A stretch of 64,000 nucleotides of DNA from Prosapia bicincta (GCA_036971475.1 JBAIZL010000006.1:60252398-60316397), one strand, 5' to 3'; shown: positions 23,361 to 35,715, counted from the first letter of the stretch. Notes: generated by a model from the letters alone, not told the origin. Numbers and translations: made by a program.

Positions 23361-26300
23361 ATTGCTGAATTTAGTTTTAACACATCACCAATTTCTATAA
23401 TATCTAACACATGTTCACTCACAAACATGATGCATCAGCAAAACTGAGTTTCAACACTGACAAACAATACCTATTACAAATAACTTTCTTTGGTGTAAGA
23501 CACATCAACATAGAGCTAATCCAGTTATATCCAGTATACTAAGCAAGTTTCAACTGCCACATGGCAAGAAATATGGAAATGGCATACTTTCACTAGGACA
23601 TTGACTTTTAGTATGTATTTCTGTTTGTGTGTACTAAATGTGATTGTGATAACAGTATGAGATCTTGTTCTAAAGCATATTACATAAGCAGTTGTTTGTT
23701 TATAATCTTAAGAGTGTAATTTAGAAAAAAAATCTTGATATAAGTTTATTTTTAAAATTCTATTACTTGAAACCTAGGTTTTTTGATGAATATTTTTTAT
23801 AAATAAATACACAATTTTAGAATTTAAAAATAATGCAGCTTACAAATTTGTGTAGGTTAATTTTTTAAAGAAGATATAGCCTACACATTTCATGTTATCT
23901 TCTATATAATATCTATTTTTATAGATGAACACATTTGTATAAATCTAAAATAAATACTAGAGGAAAAATTTTAATAAAATTGATAGAAAATATTTCTTTT
24001 CAATTTTACAAAAAAATTACATTAGTAACAATTTAAATACTAAAATAAAACACTTGAATATATATATTAATGCTTGTTTAAGTGTTTCAATGTAAAGCTA
24101 AGTAGCTCAAGTTGAAGATGGATCAAGTAATATTAATTTAAAATAATTTTAAAATAGTTTTAAAACTGTCTCAAGCGTGGTAACTAAATAATTACAATGC
24201 ATATAAAAGTTAATTTAGCATCTAGAGTTTAAAATAACTCTTGTTTAGGAACAAATGATAAAGTAATTTTTAAAATAATTTTTATCCTATCAAAATCAAA
24301 TGCATATTTAAAAGTAAATAAACAATCATATCCAATTACCTTGGCTCTATTTACCAATTTACTCAACATTTAAAACTTTCCTAATTTTTTTCTAGATGTC
24401 TCTTGTAATAGTCATAAAAAGTGTATAAAAAATTTATAAATCATAGACTTCTGTGGCACTTGGGGAAATTTTGAAAAAGGAGATGGTTAGCAAGATTTTT
24501 TACTATTTTTTTTTTACAAAAATGATTTTTGTAATAATTTCCTCCAAAGATCATTGCTTTGCAATAACTGTTGTACATAACAGTTTCAATAAAAAGTTTT
24601 ATTTGTGGTTAGGAGATTTTATTTATTTAAATTAAAAAAACCATGTGTTTACAAGGAAGTTCACTATAGGTTCATCATATTATAATTTACCAGCGAAGCA
24701 AAAGAATTTGATAAATATTTTCTGTAAAAACTTGAGGAAAACTGGACTCATGACATTTAAGACCACCAATTTTTATGAAGGAAAAGAGCCTTACCAATAT
24801 ATTTTTATTGTTTGTGTGTTGTTTTTTTATAACAACTACCTGCAGTAAAAATATCAGTCCTGAAAATACTTAACTTTTTTCCTTGAGCTTCTAAAAAATA
24901 TCAAAAAAGCATATTCCTGCCAATAAATGTCACATATTCTTCACACTCATTTAAGAGGTTACAAATTAACTGACAAGAGTTTAATTATTATAGATGCCAA
25001 TAATAAAATGATAAAATACAGATTTTATATTAGAAGGAACAAAATAGTTTGAAAAAGAAATAGCAAAACATCACCGTTATACTCATTTTTGTCAATTTTT
25101 AGGAATCATTTCCTTAATAAATTTTCTAAATTGAAAAAAAAACAGTCTGCATGTTACTTATCTTCAAGAATTTTTCAAGTAAATAAAAAACTCCCTGTCC
25201 CCTAACATTCACTATTTGGCTAAAGAGGAAGTCAAGTAGGTGTTCACAAACAAATATTGTGGGCTTTATTTTACATTTCAATTAATATATAAATACGCCT
25301 GTACATACCATTATTAATAAATGAAATAATTGGTAAAGTCATAATCAAAACTACCAGAAAGAACCTCAAGAATTATTCAATGTGAGTGCTTGTCAAGAGA
25401 CGAGCCATGTCTACTAAAATCAAGATTTCAAAAGTATTACTATTAATAAATAAATATAATAATAAAGGAAAACAAATATTATTTCCTATTACAATAAAAT
25501 TAAAAAACCATAAAATTAAACAAATATAAACAAAATATATCCTTTTTAAAAAAATTTGGAGAAATCCTATAAAAAAACCAAAGAAAAGAATGAAATTACT
25601 AGACATAAAAATTAGTAGATATTTTTAATATAGAATGAGAAAATGATAAACAAAATTGGTCTGATTGGATGAATTTTAAATTCTGATCTGAATTGTTACT
25701 AAAACCAATTCTCTATTTACTTGATTACAATGTTAAAACTAAGATACTAGAATAATACATATACAAAATTATGTCTCAAATTTCATGTCAATTTAAAATG
25801 AAAACTATTGTCACATTCAGTAGTAGACCTAGTCTTATCTTTATTAATAAAAAAAGATACTTGAGATATTGCATTCTGCTAAATTAGTCTAATTTTAGCA
25901 ATGCAAATCAGATAGGCTAAGTAGGCTCACATAACAAAGGAAACAATAATGCCCCCTCTTTCATCTTTTCTCCATTCATCCTTTATGTTACGAAGTACAT
26001 CTTAAGTCCCTACTTTAAAAAAATTCCCATTTTGATCAATTACTGTGGTAGAGTGGTGTGATAACCTATTACAACACACTTACAATTATATTAATAAATA
26101 TTTAATTTCAGGCATTACATTTTTATTCAACCAATACAATTTAAAATCAAGCAGCCAGTAAGGAAGCCAGAGTACCTGGCACACAGTAATTTTATTTGTG
26201 GACCAATGCCAATACTGGGCTTTAGACCTGGTTTAGAGTTATCATAATAAGAATATATCTGAGATGTCTAATAATAACTATATACTTCTTGCCTAGACAA

Positions 26301-27910
26301 GAGAGTGATTAAATTTACTGATTAACATTAACTACCAAAAATTAATAAATTTATTGTAATACACCATAAATTCCCTGTTCCTTATTTACATATAATTACT
26401 TTTTGGTATTTTCAACTAAACAAATTTGATTTTCACTTTTAAAGATAAACTGAAATTTAAAAAAGAACCTAAAGTACAAATCTATTCGCTTTGTTTTAGT
26501 AACAAATGAGTATTTAATACAAAAATCATTCATAATTTGGAGAATGCATGTCTTACAATATTCCATTCAATTCTTCAGAATAAAAAAAAATTATGAAAAT
26601 ATTAGGACAACTGACGGAATTGTTACTTTTATTCATACAATAAAATCATGTTAAGTCGTTTAGAAGCGAAAAAGGATGTAGATAATTAAAAGGCTGTTAT
26701 AGTTGAATTTTCCTTAGATTTTAGTATGATAAATATTCTTGGATAGAATACAGACATGGAAATGACACCATATTTTGTTTCTTCTGCGATTTCTCTACCA
26801 CAAAAAATGAAATTCTTACTACCGCCAGATTCAATTACTGGAAAAATGTAAGTAAAATGGCAGACAAACATTAAAATTCTAACTTTCACAAGCTTTGCTG
26901 GTCCAAGTATAAGGCATAGTTGGATTCTCTGAAGCCTAGGGTTGTTTCAATTAAAATCAACGAACATATGGCCCAAAAAATAGAGAAACATTGAAGACAC
27001 TAATTAGAAGCGTGTTATTTTATCCCCAGGAAGACATTGCTGAGAACAATAGGCTTTCACTTTAGTAATCTTACAGATTCTTAATATTCTACCAAAACAA
27101 CTGCAATCCTTGACTACACATGTTGGCAAATGATTTCAGCTCATTACATCAACAATAAATAGATCAGTTATGAATTATTACAAAATTCGGACAATTTATC
27201 CAAGAACCAGTACAATTATGCAAAAATTGAGAGATTGGTCATAAAAGAGGCACTCGTCGCCAAAAACAAAATTCAATGACAAGCGTTAACGATTTCGAAT
27301 TATGCACTACTGGCAAGAGAGGATCTGATGCCACTCTAAAGTGGGCGTATTTACAAAACAAAATTAAAAACCGGATATTTTAATATTCTCGATAAAATAT
27401 TGTGATCGAGAAACTGATAATGATATCCAAACGGCTTGTATCTTAACCTGAGACCTAAAATAAAAAAATGTCCTAGATCGAAAAGTTTTATATTACTTCT
27501 TAACAACTAGTTTTGTGACTCTTATGTAGACAATAAAATGTATTCTCTTGAAATAAAAAGATTTAAGCTTGATATTGCTTAAAATTAAAAAAAAAGGAAT
27601 ATACACAAAATTATATACACTTTCAGTGTTTATTAAAACAGAACATTATTTTACATTGTAACAATACACTATATAATAAAATAGCTATGTTATAGCATAC
27701 CTATATAATATCCAGTTGGGATATAAAAAATATCAACTACAGTGTGATAACATTGAGCTACATGTGTTTTTTAAATAATTTTTTATAGGTTTATGGTTTC
27801 TCAATAAAACGTTGCACTTTTGACAATGATGAACTCAATTGGTTTTATATAATAATTGTATACAAATATTATCAACCTTTATCAAAAAGTTTAATCATTT
27901 GCCCTTTAAT
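23361..27910. other. eRF3 intron 1, 4.5 kb without recognised features
   Basis: Very AT-rich, with short ORFs of low-complexity composition and no motif. On the minus strand CTCAGTT- and GTCAGTG-type initiator-like sites lie 70-100 bases upstream of the exon 1b ATG (about 23440-23465), which could be a start site but are common by chance. Confidence 0.3.
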
Positions 27911-27921
27911 ACCATACATAC

Positions 27922-27999
<78 letters not shown>
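27911..27999. repeat. (CATA)n/(TA)n microsatellite, target of the LTR element
   Basis: CATACATACATA leading into a long TA run. The LTR retrotransposon starts at 28000 and TA repeats resume at 33673, so the element inserted into this array. Confidence 0.95.
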
Positions 28000-29499
28000 T
28001 GTAACATTTATAGAATGGGCTATATAATATTATTTAAGAATTGGAAAATAGATGAGAAATAACTCACTCAAAATTTAGAAAGAAATTCATTAAGATATTG
28101 GTTAGGTTAAATGAAAACTAAATTTAGGTAGAAGCATAGAATTGTAAACAAGGTTTTTGAACTGGAAATGTATTAGGAAATTTGTTATATCAAATAACCT
28201 AACACATAAATTAAAACAAGATAATCTAATAATAGTTATGTGTAAACAAATTTGTAAACTGTAGTAACATAGGGCCTAAGTAATTACTTGAAGGAGAAAG
28301 TGAACACGTTTGTAAACAAAAGAGAATTGAAAGGTTATGTTTGAAAAATTGGGCTCAAAACACATACAATTCAGAACTATTTCAAAAGTAAAACACAAAG
28401 ACACTTCACACACTAGTAATAGTAATTAAAGAAACACTGGAAACTTTATTAAGGATCGGAAAATTGAAACAGTAAGTTTCAACCAAAGTTTAACCAAATT
28501 AAAACGCCATTGAAAACAAGCTTGTTCTTGTTGGTATAATCAGCTGGTAAAACAGATGTGAAAGTAAAGAAATAAGTCGGTCAGTTGCAGTCGACTATAG
28601 TGAGAAGAAATCGAACTAAATTATAACCCATATGTGTTTTTTTTAAGAAGAAAGGCGGCCATATTTTAAACAATTTTAGAAATCTAAGGACGCGGTAGTA
28701 GAGTTTGAGATAGCGTGGGGACGCGACAAGACGGATCTGCCAGGAGCAGTCAAAATTCTATTTATTTGGAAAGAGTTCGTCTAAATTATACCGTTTTGTT
28801 AAGAAGATTGGCCAAACTAAATTAAGGAGAAGTGAATTACAAAATGTAATACTGTGTTAATATAAAGTGAAGTAAATAAAACGAATTTAAGTGTGTAAAA
28901 AGTCAAATTTGGAGAGAACGGAATCTTACGTAAGCTAACTGAAATTTCGATATTTGATAAGTTATTAGCGCTATAAAAATCAAATTTAATGGACATTAAG
29001 ATAATAAGGAAGTTTAATTTTGTACAATAGAATATCTTGTAGTTAATTAATAGTAAGTAATAAGAAATAATCCAGTTCAAATAGTTTAGCCTTTTTGTAT
29101 ATTCAAAATTTAAGTATTTCCATCCGGAAAATATTTATTAAAGCTAATTTCAAAATTTAATATTGTTTGTTCAAAATTTATTTAATTAACCTAAGAATTA
29201 AAAAAAAAATATAGCCCATGCTATAACCCCGAGATACTAAGAGATCATAAAATTAGCCAAGGGTATTAAAATTGTGTAACTCTAAAATTAAAAGAAAAAA
29301 GAGTTAAACCTATTTTGTTAAAAATTGTTAAGTTGTAAAATTTTGTTTTGTGTGTATTGTTTAATGTTGAGATGAAATTGTAATAATAACTGTTAATGAA
29401 TTGTTCCTGAGTAGTTTTATTTGTTTTAAAAATAGAAATTCAATAAAATCAATAATAAATAATAAAACCCCGTTGTGTCTGTTATATAAAAACTTTACA
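28000..29499 (+). repeat. 5' LTR
   Basis: 1500 bp, TG...CA ended. Two differences from the 3' LTR were seen: A/G in AAGGATCGG near 28456, and G/A in AAATTAGCC near 29256. AATAAA-type polyadenylation signals cluster near its 3' end (29441-29467). A minus-strand frame of 87 codons recurs in both LTRs and is not considered a gene. Confidence 0.95.
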
Positions 29500-29501
29500 T
29501 T

Positions 29502-29519
29502 TGGCGCCCAACGTGGGGC
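29502..29519 (+). promoter_or_regulatory. Primer-binding site, tRNA-Lys(CUU) type
   Basis: TGGCGCCCAACGTGGGGC, two bases after the LTR, complementary to the 18 terminal bases (with CCA) of animal tRNA-Lys with CUU anticodon. It would prime minus-strand synthesis. The match is from knowledge of the tRNA, not from a search. Confidence 0.85.
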
Positions 29520-29845
29520 ACGATTATTAGAAAAATTGTTTAATAAAGAATTTTAAATTATTCAGGAGTTTCTGTTTTGTAACTAGAGAAATTTATTTAG
29601 AGAGATTTTGAAACAAAATTAATTTAGAACTTTTTATATGAAAAACATTTGAACTGGAAATAGATTTAGAAAAAATTTTGGAAAATTAAACACTGAGTTG
29701 AATAGAATCAAGGCTAGGTTTATAGTATATATAAAAAATTGTTTATGTTTGTATAATAAGTTACTTACAGCTAAAAAAAAAAAAAGAAAATATTATAGGC
29801 GAGCTGGTAGTTGTAGGGGACTAGGAAAAAGGGACAATTTTGGAA

Positions 29846-30853
29846 ATGAAAGAAATGGAAGGCACAGATATGCCAATAGTTAACATTGAGGTAGAAGAAG
29901 CTAGGGGACTACCACCTATGCAAACCCAACAAAAAAAACGGGGAAATAATGAGAATGAAGATTTAAGGGAGATGATGAGAACTCTCATGGAAATGAGTGA
30001 AAAAGGGAGTGAGAAAATAAAAGAGGAGATGAAGGATATGAGAGAGGATCTAAATAGACAATTAAATATAAATAATGAAAAAATAAATAGACAATTAGAT
30101 AAGATAGATGAAATAAAAGGGGAAATGAAAGATATGAGTGAGGATATGAGGGAAATAAACAAAAAATTAGAGGAAAATAGAGACGAAATGAGAGAGATGA
30201 AGGAAGATTTCAAATTCATAACACAGGAAATAAGGGAGGAAAATAGGAAAATGATAGAGGATATGAGGAGACAGTGGAGGACAGAGAATAATGCTGTAGT
30301 AGAGGATGAGAGAAGAGACTTAGAGGAGACAGATGGAGAATTAGAGGAGGAGATTAAGGAAAATTTTGAGGAAACAAATGAAATAATAGCTGATGAGATA
30401 GAAATTAATAAAAAAGAGATAGAGAAAGTCGAATATATAACAAAGAAAAACACAGAAGAGTTAGGAGAGTTAAAATTAAGAAATGAAGTAGGAAATATGG
30501 AGGTACTGCAAATAAAAAATTTAACAATTCAAACCGCAACTAATAAGAAAATTGAAAAGATTAATAAAATGAAAATGGTAATAGGAGAAAGAGGAGGAGT
30601 TAAATATCCGTCTCAATGCTTAGTGGTACAAAGCTTATTGAGAGATATGATCATAGGTACGGATATGTTAATGAATGTGGAGGCACAACTCGAGTTTGGA
30701 AAATGGGAAATGGAATTTAAATATGAGAGTAACACAGAAAATAGAAACTATGAAGCAGATGAAAGATACAATGGAGATGTAAACGGTGTTAAGGCAAGGA
30801 CAGGCGTGGGGACAAGAAAAGAGCATGGTGCCCACAGTCAATTGGAAAACTAA
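29846..30853 (+). CDS. LTR-element coiled-coil (Gag-position) protein with retropepsin C-half
   Basis: 335 codons from the ATG at 29846, in the position of gag. Residues ~1-230 are extremely Glu/Lys/Met/Arg-rich (repeats such as EEMKDMREDLNRQLN and DEMREMKEDF) and predict a long coiled coil with no capsid or zinc-knuckle (CCHC) motif visible. The last third differs: VVQSLLRDMIIGTDMLMNVE followed by QLEFGKWEMEF, the look of the C-terminal half of a retroviral-type protease (conserved I-I/L-G-x-D-x-L). The catalytic DTG half is not upstream but follows the ORF at 30905-30970 in another frame. Function unknown; it may be a structural scaffold for particles or only a remnant. The opposite-strand frame at 29821-30453 is a shadow of its composition. 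Confidence 0.7.
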   Translation: MKEMEGTDMPIVNIEVEEARGLPPMQTQQKKRGNNENEDLREMMRTLMEMSEKGSEKIKEEMKDMREDLNRQLNINNEKINRQLDKIDEIKGEMKDMSEDMREINKKLEENRDEMREMKEDFKFITQEIREENRKMIEDMRRQWRTENNAVVEDERRDLEETDGELEEEIKENFEETNEIIADEIEINKKEIEKVEYITKKNTEELGELKLRNEVGNMEVLQIKNLTIQTATNKKIEKINKMKMVIGERGGVKYPSQCLVVQSLLRDMIIGTDMLMNVEAQLEFGKWEMEFKYESNTENRNYEADERYNGDVNGVKARTGVGTRKEHGAHSQLEN

Positions 30854-30975
30854 GACAATAAGAAACCCAGGAATAGAAATTAAATAGAGGAAACAAGTTT
30901 ACAGGCATTAATAGACACAGGCAGTAATATGACATGTATCCAGGAGAACTGGAAAAGGAAAATAATAATAAAATA
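30854..30975 (+). pseudogene. Retropepsin N-half fragment (DTGS active site), frameshifted
   Basis: From about 30899 the frame reads LQALIDTGSNMTCIQENWKR, the active-site region of a Gypsy-type aspartic protease (DTGS codons at 30914-30925). In the previous frame, PGIEI just upstream is continuous with it, so a frameshift near 30880 separates them. The frame stops at about 30970; another frame continues as KIGREILNIGKG. The protease C-half lies upstream inside the coiled-coil ORF, an order opposite to a normal protease. Confidence 0.7.
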
Positions 30976-32172
30976 GGAAGGGAGATATTAAATATAGGTA
31001 AAGGAAGCAATATGAGTAAACTCTAGGTGATTATATGTATAAGAAAACGTTAGCAGGAGATAAGTTTTAAGGGATGGTAACTATATCTACGATAATTTAT
31101 TGGAAACTTCGTCGAATAATGAATAAAGATAAATATGAATCTATGTTAATAAATATTGAAGCATCGTTGTAATAAATAAAATATGGTAATTGTGTATTTA
31201 AACTTCGTCGTATTGTAATGGAGAATCTGCGTTGATAAATAATGGAACTTCGTCGTATATATTATAAAAGAAATATGAATCTATGATAATAAATATTAAA
31301 GCATCGTTGTAATAAAAATATGGTAATTGTGTATTTAAACTTCGTCGTATTGTAAGGGAGAATCTGCGTTGATATATATAAGTATTAAAACAAAATTTAT
31401 ATTCGTTGATATAGGGACAGTGTAATCGAAGGAGCTATAGATATGATCAAATAGAGGATATGAGATTGCGACCTTTAAAAATATTAAATGTTAAACTTCA
31501 TACAAAATAAACTGAAATGATATAAGAAAATAATTGAACTGGATGTGAGATTGGAAGGGGAGATAAAATACTAACTTAGAACTGAGAGTTAGATGAAGCT
31601 AAAAGCAAAATAAATATGAGATCAATAATAAACAAGGAATAAACAGAAATAAGGGAAAGAGAAATGTTATAACCAATTTGACCAAATCTAGACATACTAT
31701 GACTCGGATAGGATGGGATTTAAAGACACGGTATCAGAGAATATATGTTAAATAAATATTGAATCAGACTTATGATTGGAAGGGTTCCAATTGTAAAAAA
31801 TATAAAAAAAAAAAAAAATATATATAATTATGGAAGGAATTGTAAATACCAGAACATGATTTATTGTTACTATATGTTAGAATTGTTAAAGAATTGTCGA
31901 TTGAATGTTAGTTATAAGTATATTGTATTGTTAGAAGATATGTTAAGAAATATGTAGCTTGAAGTTTTCAGCTCAGTATTTGATTGTTAAAGAATTAAGA
32001 TAAAATTGTGTCGTAGGAATTAAGTATAAATGGACAATTTAAAGTATAAATGTTAATTTAAATTTAATTTAAAAAAAAAAATATGTATATTTAAATAAGC
32101 TTGTAAAATGTAAAGAATGTGTAATGTAGATATTAGTAATATTTTTTTTATTTAAATTAAATTAGGGGACTA
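30976..32172. other. Non-coding internal region of the LTR element
   Basis: No long ORF. Contains a tandem duplication of about 140 bp (31100-31385), low-complexity A-rich tracts (31797-31812), and the purine-rich tract before the 3' LTR. No RT, RNase H or integrase motifs were seen in any frame. Confidence 0.75.
31100..31385. repeat. ~140-bp tandem duplication inside the LTR element
   Basis: GGAA(A)CTTCGTCG, AAATATGAATCTATG, AGCATCGTTGTAATAAA and CTTCGTCGTATTGTAA occur in this order twice, with starts near 31131 and 31271. ACTTCGTCG appears four times in all. Confidence 0.85.
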
Positions 32173-33669
32173 TGTAACATTTATAGAATGGGCTATATAA
32201 TATTATTTAAGAATTGGAAAATAGATGAGAAATAACTCACTCAAAATTTAGAAAGAAATTCATTAAGATATTGGTTAGGTTAAATGAAAACTAAATTTAG
32301 GTAGAAGCATAGAATTGTAAACAAGGTTTTTGAACTGGAAATGTATTAGGAAATTTGTTATATCAAATAACCTAACACATAAATTAAAACAAGATAATCT
32401 AATAATAGTTATGTGTAAACAAATTTGTAAACTGTAGTAACATAGGGCCTAAGTAATTACTTGAAGGAGAAAGTGAACACGTTTGTAAACAAAAGAGAAT
32501 TGAAAGGTTATGTTTGAAAAATTGGGCTCAAAACACATACAATTCAGAACTATTTCAAAAGTAAAACACAAAGACACTTCACACACTAGTAATAGTAATT
32601 AAAGAAACACTGGAAACTTTATTAAGGGTCGGAAAATTGAAACAGTAAGTTTCAACCAAAGTTTAACCAAATTAAAACGCCATTGAAAACAAGCTTGTTC
32701 TTGTTGGTATAATCAGCTGGTAAAACAGATGTGAAAGTAAAGAAATAAGTCGGTCAGTTGCAGTCGACTATAGTGAGAAGAAATCGAACTAAATTATAAC
32801 CCATATGTGTTTTTTTTAAGAAGAAAGGCGGCCATATTTTAAACAATTTTAGAAATCTAAGGACGCGGTAGTAGAGTTTGAGATAGCGTGGGGACGCGAC
32901 AAGACGGATCTGCCAGGAGCAGTCAAAATTCTATTTATTTGGAAAGAGTTCGTCTAAATTATACCGTTTTGTTAAGAAGATTGGCCAAACTAAATTAAGG
33001 AGAAGTGAATTACAAAATGTAATACTGTGTTAATATAAAGTGAAGTAAATAAAACGAATTTAAGTGTGTAAAAAGTCAAATTTGGAGAGAACGGAATCTT
33101 ACGTAAGCTAACTGAAATTTCGATATTTGATAAGTTATTAGCGCTATAAAAATCAAATTTAATGGACATTAAGATAATAAGGAAGTTTAATTTTGTACAA
33201 TAGAATATCTTGTAGTTAATTAATAGTAAGTAATAAGAAATAATCCAGTTCAAATAGTTTAGCCTTTTTGTATATTCAAAATTTAAGTATTTCCATCCGG
33301 AAAATATTTATTAAAGCTAATTTCAAAATTTAATATTGTTTGTTCAAAATTTATTTAATTAACCTAAGAATTAAAAAAAAAATATAGCCCATGCTATAAC
33401 CCCGAGATACTAAGAGATCATAAAATTAACCAAGGGTATTAAAATTGTGTAACTCTAAAATTAAAAGAAAAAAGAGTTAAACCTATTTTGTTAAAAATTG
33501 TTAAGTTGTAAAATTTTGTTTTGTGTGTATTGTTTAATGTTGAGATGAAATTGTAATAATAACTGTTAATGAATTGTTCCTGAGTAGTTTTATTTGTTTT
33601 AAAAATAGAAATTCAATAAAATCAATAATAAATAATAAAACCCCGTTGTGTCTGTTATATAAAAACTTT

Positions 33670-33672
<3 letters not shown>
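32173..33672 (+). repeat. 3' LTR
   Basis: 1500 bp, same ends as the 5' LTR, and identical apart from the two substitutions noted there. Preceded by TTAGGGGACTA as polypurine tract. Confidence 0.95.

Positions 33673-33722
<50 letters not shown>
33673..33722. repeat. (TA)n continuation after the LTR element
   Basis: The 3' half of the array into which the LTR element inserted. Confidence 0.95.
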
Positions 33723-33728
<6 letters not shown>

Positions 33729-34955
33729 ATAAGCTGACACTTGGGGACTCCGGAGCTTGGCAAGAGGCTAAGGACGAGAGGAGGGTGGAGGTGCTCAGGT
33801 CATTTTTTCAAAAACATCGACCCTTGGCAGTTGCTGACTCTTATATGGTTACTTATTAATAGTTTTCAATGTATAGTAAGATAACACTAAATGTAAATAA
33901 GGCGTTTACGGAAACGTACTAATAGGATTGTCTAAGGGTAGTGACGAGTAGCCCGCGATTTATGTCCCGATGAGGGATGACGACAGTGCCTGATGTTTTC
34001 TAGCTCAGAATATACAATTTCTACCTTAGAGCCAAGTGCCAGCTTATAAAATTTGACCTGTAAGCTACCTGAATATAGTAATGTTGTATAAAATGACAAT
34101 CAAATTTAGAAGTAATGTAGTGTGCTGTAGCTAATGCCCACGTGGTTCACACTATAGCCCTACATGCCATAACAGACTAACATTTAAAATGTAAAAAAAG
34201 TAACTTTCCGTATTTTATACAGAAAAAAAATTTAATATTCGTGTTCTACACATTGAAACGAGTAATTAACATTAATTGCAAATACACAAAAGACATAAGA
34301 ATATTAAAAATCAATTTCCATAGCACTTTTCCTATTATAGGACTTAAATTAAGCATTGAAAATAAAGAACAGCAGATTCAAGTAACTCCTCAAACCTTGG
34401 AACCAGTGATGATTTTATACTACTTTCATACACCTATACAGCAACAAAAAATTTAAAATTATAAATTTGTAATGTTTTCAAACATCCGAACATGCCCGCC
34501 CAGAGAGGGGGGCGCAGGTTCAGGAGGGGCTCACCGGGCCTGGACAGTTTCATTTTCTTTTTACTGCGGAAAATAATTACTCGTGTGGTGAGATCCATAC
34601 AAGAGATAAAATCATTATGCCAATAAAATATAAAAAGTACAATGTACAATTGTTCAAGCTTTTAATGGCAAAGTAATACTCATTAAATGAAATATTCTAT
34701 TCACACAACATCTAATGTCTTAATCTCTGTAAACGAATGAGTTTATTTCAACAAAACTTAACATACACAGATTAGATTCAGTAGGCCTGGTTGGTCTTAA
34801 CACGGAAATAATAATTTATTTTTCATGCAAAATATAGGGTTACATACAGGCCTATGTTGGAAGTAATGAAGGGGCTCAAATTTTTCTGGGTAAGCCTGAT
34901 GTATACATTTTACTATTGTAATCTTCAATATTAAAGTAATATATACATAAGAATT
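33723..34955. repeat. Compound dispersed repeats in eRF3 intron 1
   Basis: 34120-34265 (CATGCCATAACAGACTAACA ... GTGTTCTACACATTGAAACG) recurs in inverse orientation at 35205-35290, 36190-36290 and 36340-36430, and in the same orientation at 36775-36890. 34480-34560 has a GC-rich GGGGGGCGCAGG segment of unknown origin. TAATGTTGTATAAAATGAC at 34080 links to the 75-bp repeats at 35.3 and 36.5 kb. Confidence 0.6.
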
Positions 34956-35715
34956 GGTAATTATTCCGACGTGCGACTACCGCTATTTTCGTGAAATTTT
35001 TTTACTTTTCTTATGTATTTTTACGTTCTAAACACGAATCCAACATTAATAATTGTCGTTGACGCCGTTTTTTTAAAATATACTTAAAAAAACATAACCT
35101 AAACTAACCTTTATTGACGTACGACTAACGCTATTTTCGTGAATTTGTTTTTACTTTTCTTATGTATTTTCACGTTTTTACATGTGTACGTTCCCTACAT
35201 TTTTATGTATTTTTGTGAAAGTTACTTTATTTCACATTTTAAATGTTAGATTGTAATGACATGTAGGCCTATAGCGTGAACCGAGCGCGCAGTTGCTACA
35301 GCGCACTGCACTACGTCTAGATCTGTAATTCATAGGTATATTTTAATGTAGGTATATAGTAATGTTGTATAAAACTATAACCAAATCTATCCTGACTGAT
35401 TACTTTGTATGTATATTTCAATATAGGTATATAGTAAAATTGAATATAATTATAACCAAATCTATCCTGACTGGATACTTCGTAGGTAGTCATTCGTAGG
35501 TAATTCACGAAAATAGCGGTAGTCGCACGTCGGAATAGCGGTAGTAACAAGTCTGAACTTACGTCAATAAAGGTTATGTTGTTTAAGTATATTTTAAAAA
35601 AACGGCATCAGCGACAATTATTAATGTTGGATTCTTGTTTAGGACGTAAAAATACATAAGAAAAGTAAAAAAAATTTCCCAAAAATAGCGGTAGTCGCAC
35701 GTCGGAATAATTACC
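34956..35715. mobile_element. 760-bp foldback element with ~75-bp terminal inverted repeats
   Basis: Left terminus GGTAATTATTCCGACGTGCG at 34956; the right terminus ending 35715 is its complement. The match continues through GACTACCGCTATTTT and TTTACTTTTCTTATGTATTT. Flanks TAAGAATT (34948-34955) and TAAGTATT (35716-35723) differ at one base, suggesting an 8-bp target duplication. Subterminal blocks (CCTTTATTGACGTA...) are also inverted. The centre carries unrelated tandem repeats. There is no transposase ORF, and an 8-bp duplication would fit hAT, P or Merlin types; which one is unresolved. Confidence 0.7.
35330..35490 (-). repeat. ~75-bp repeats inside the foldback element
   Basis: Two copies of a unit with ATAGGTATAT...AGTAATGTTGTATA and CTATAACCAAATCTATCCTG, inverse to the array at 36521-36770. 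A short related piece occurs at 62325-62365. Confidence 0.75.

Larger units (their letters stand above)
28000..33672 (+). mobile_element. Polymerase-less LTR retrotransposon with 1500-bp LTRs
   Basis: Two directly repeated LTRs (28000-29499 and 32173-33672), each 1500 bases, begin TGTAAC and end TTTACA. Just inside the left LTR is TGGCGCCCAACGTGGGGC (29502-29519), complementary to the 3' end of tRNA-Lys(CUU) as known from animals: a primer-binding site. The purine-rich AGGGGA precedes the right LTR. The internal region is only 2.67 kb and encodes one coiled-coil ORF plus retropepsin scraps; no reverse transcriptase, RNase H or integrase is present. ATAT flanks both sides, but the site is a (TA)n array, so the duplication is ambiguous. 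Near-identical LTRs indicate a recent insertion, presumably mobilised in trans by a Gypsy-type relative. Confidence 0.95.

Noticed and set aside
28817..29080. 87-codon frame found identically twice (also 32990-33253)
   Set aside because: It lies antisense in both LTRs; the repetition is explained by LTR identity and there is no recognisable motif.
29821..30453. 210-codon minus-strand Ser/Phe/Ile-rich frame
   Set aside because: Mirror of the purine-rich coiled-coil ORF on the plus strand; composition artefact.
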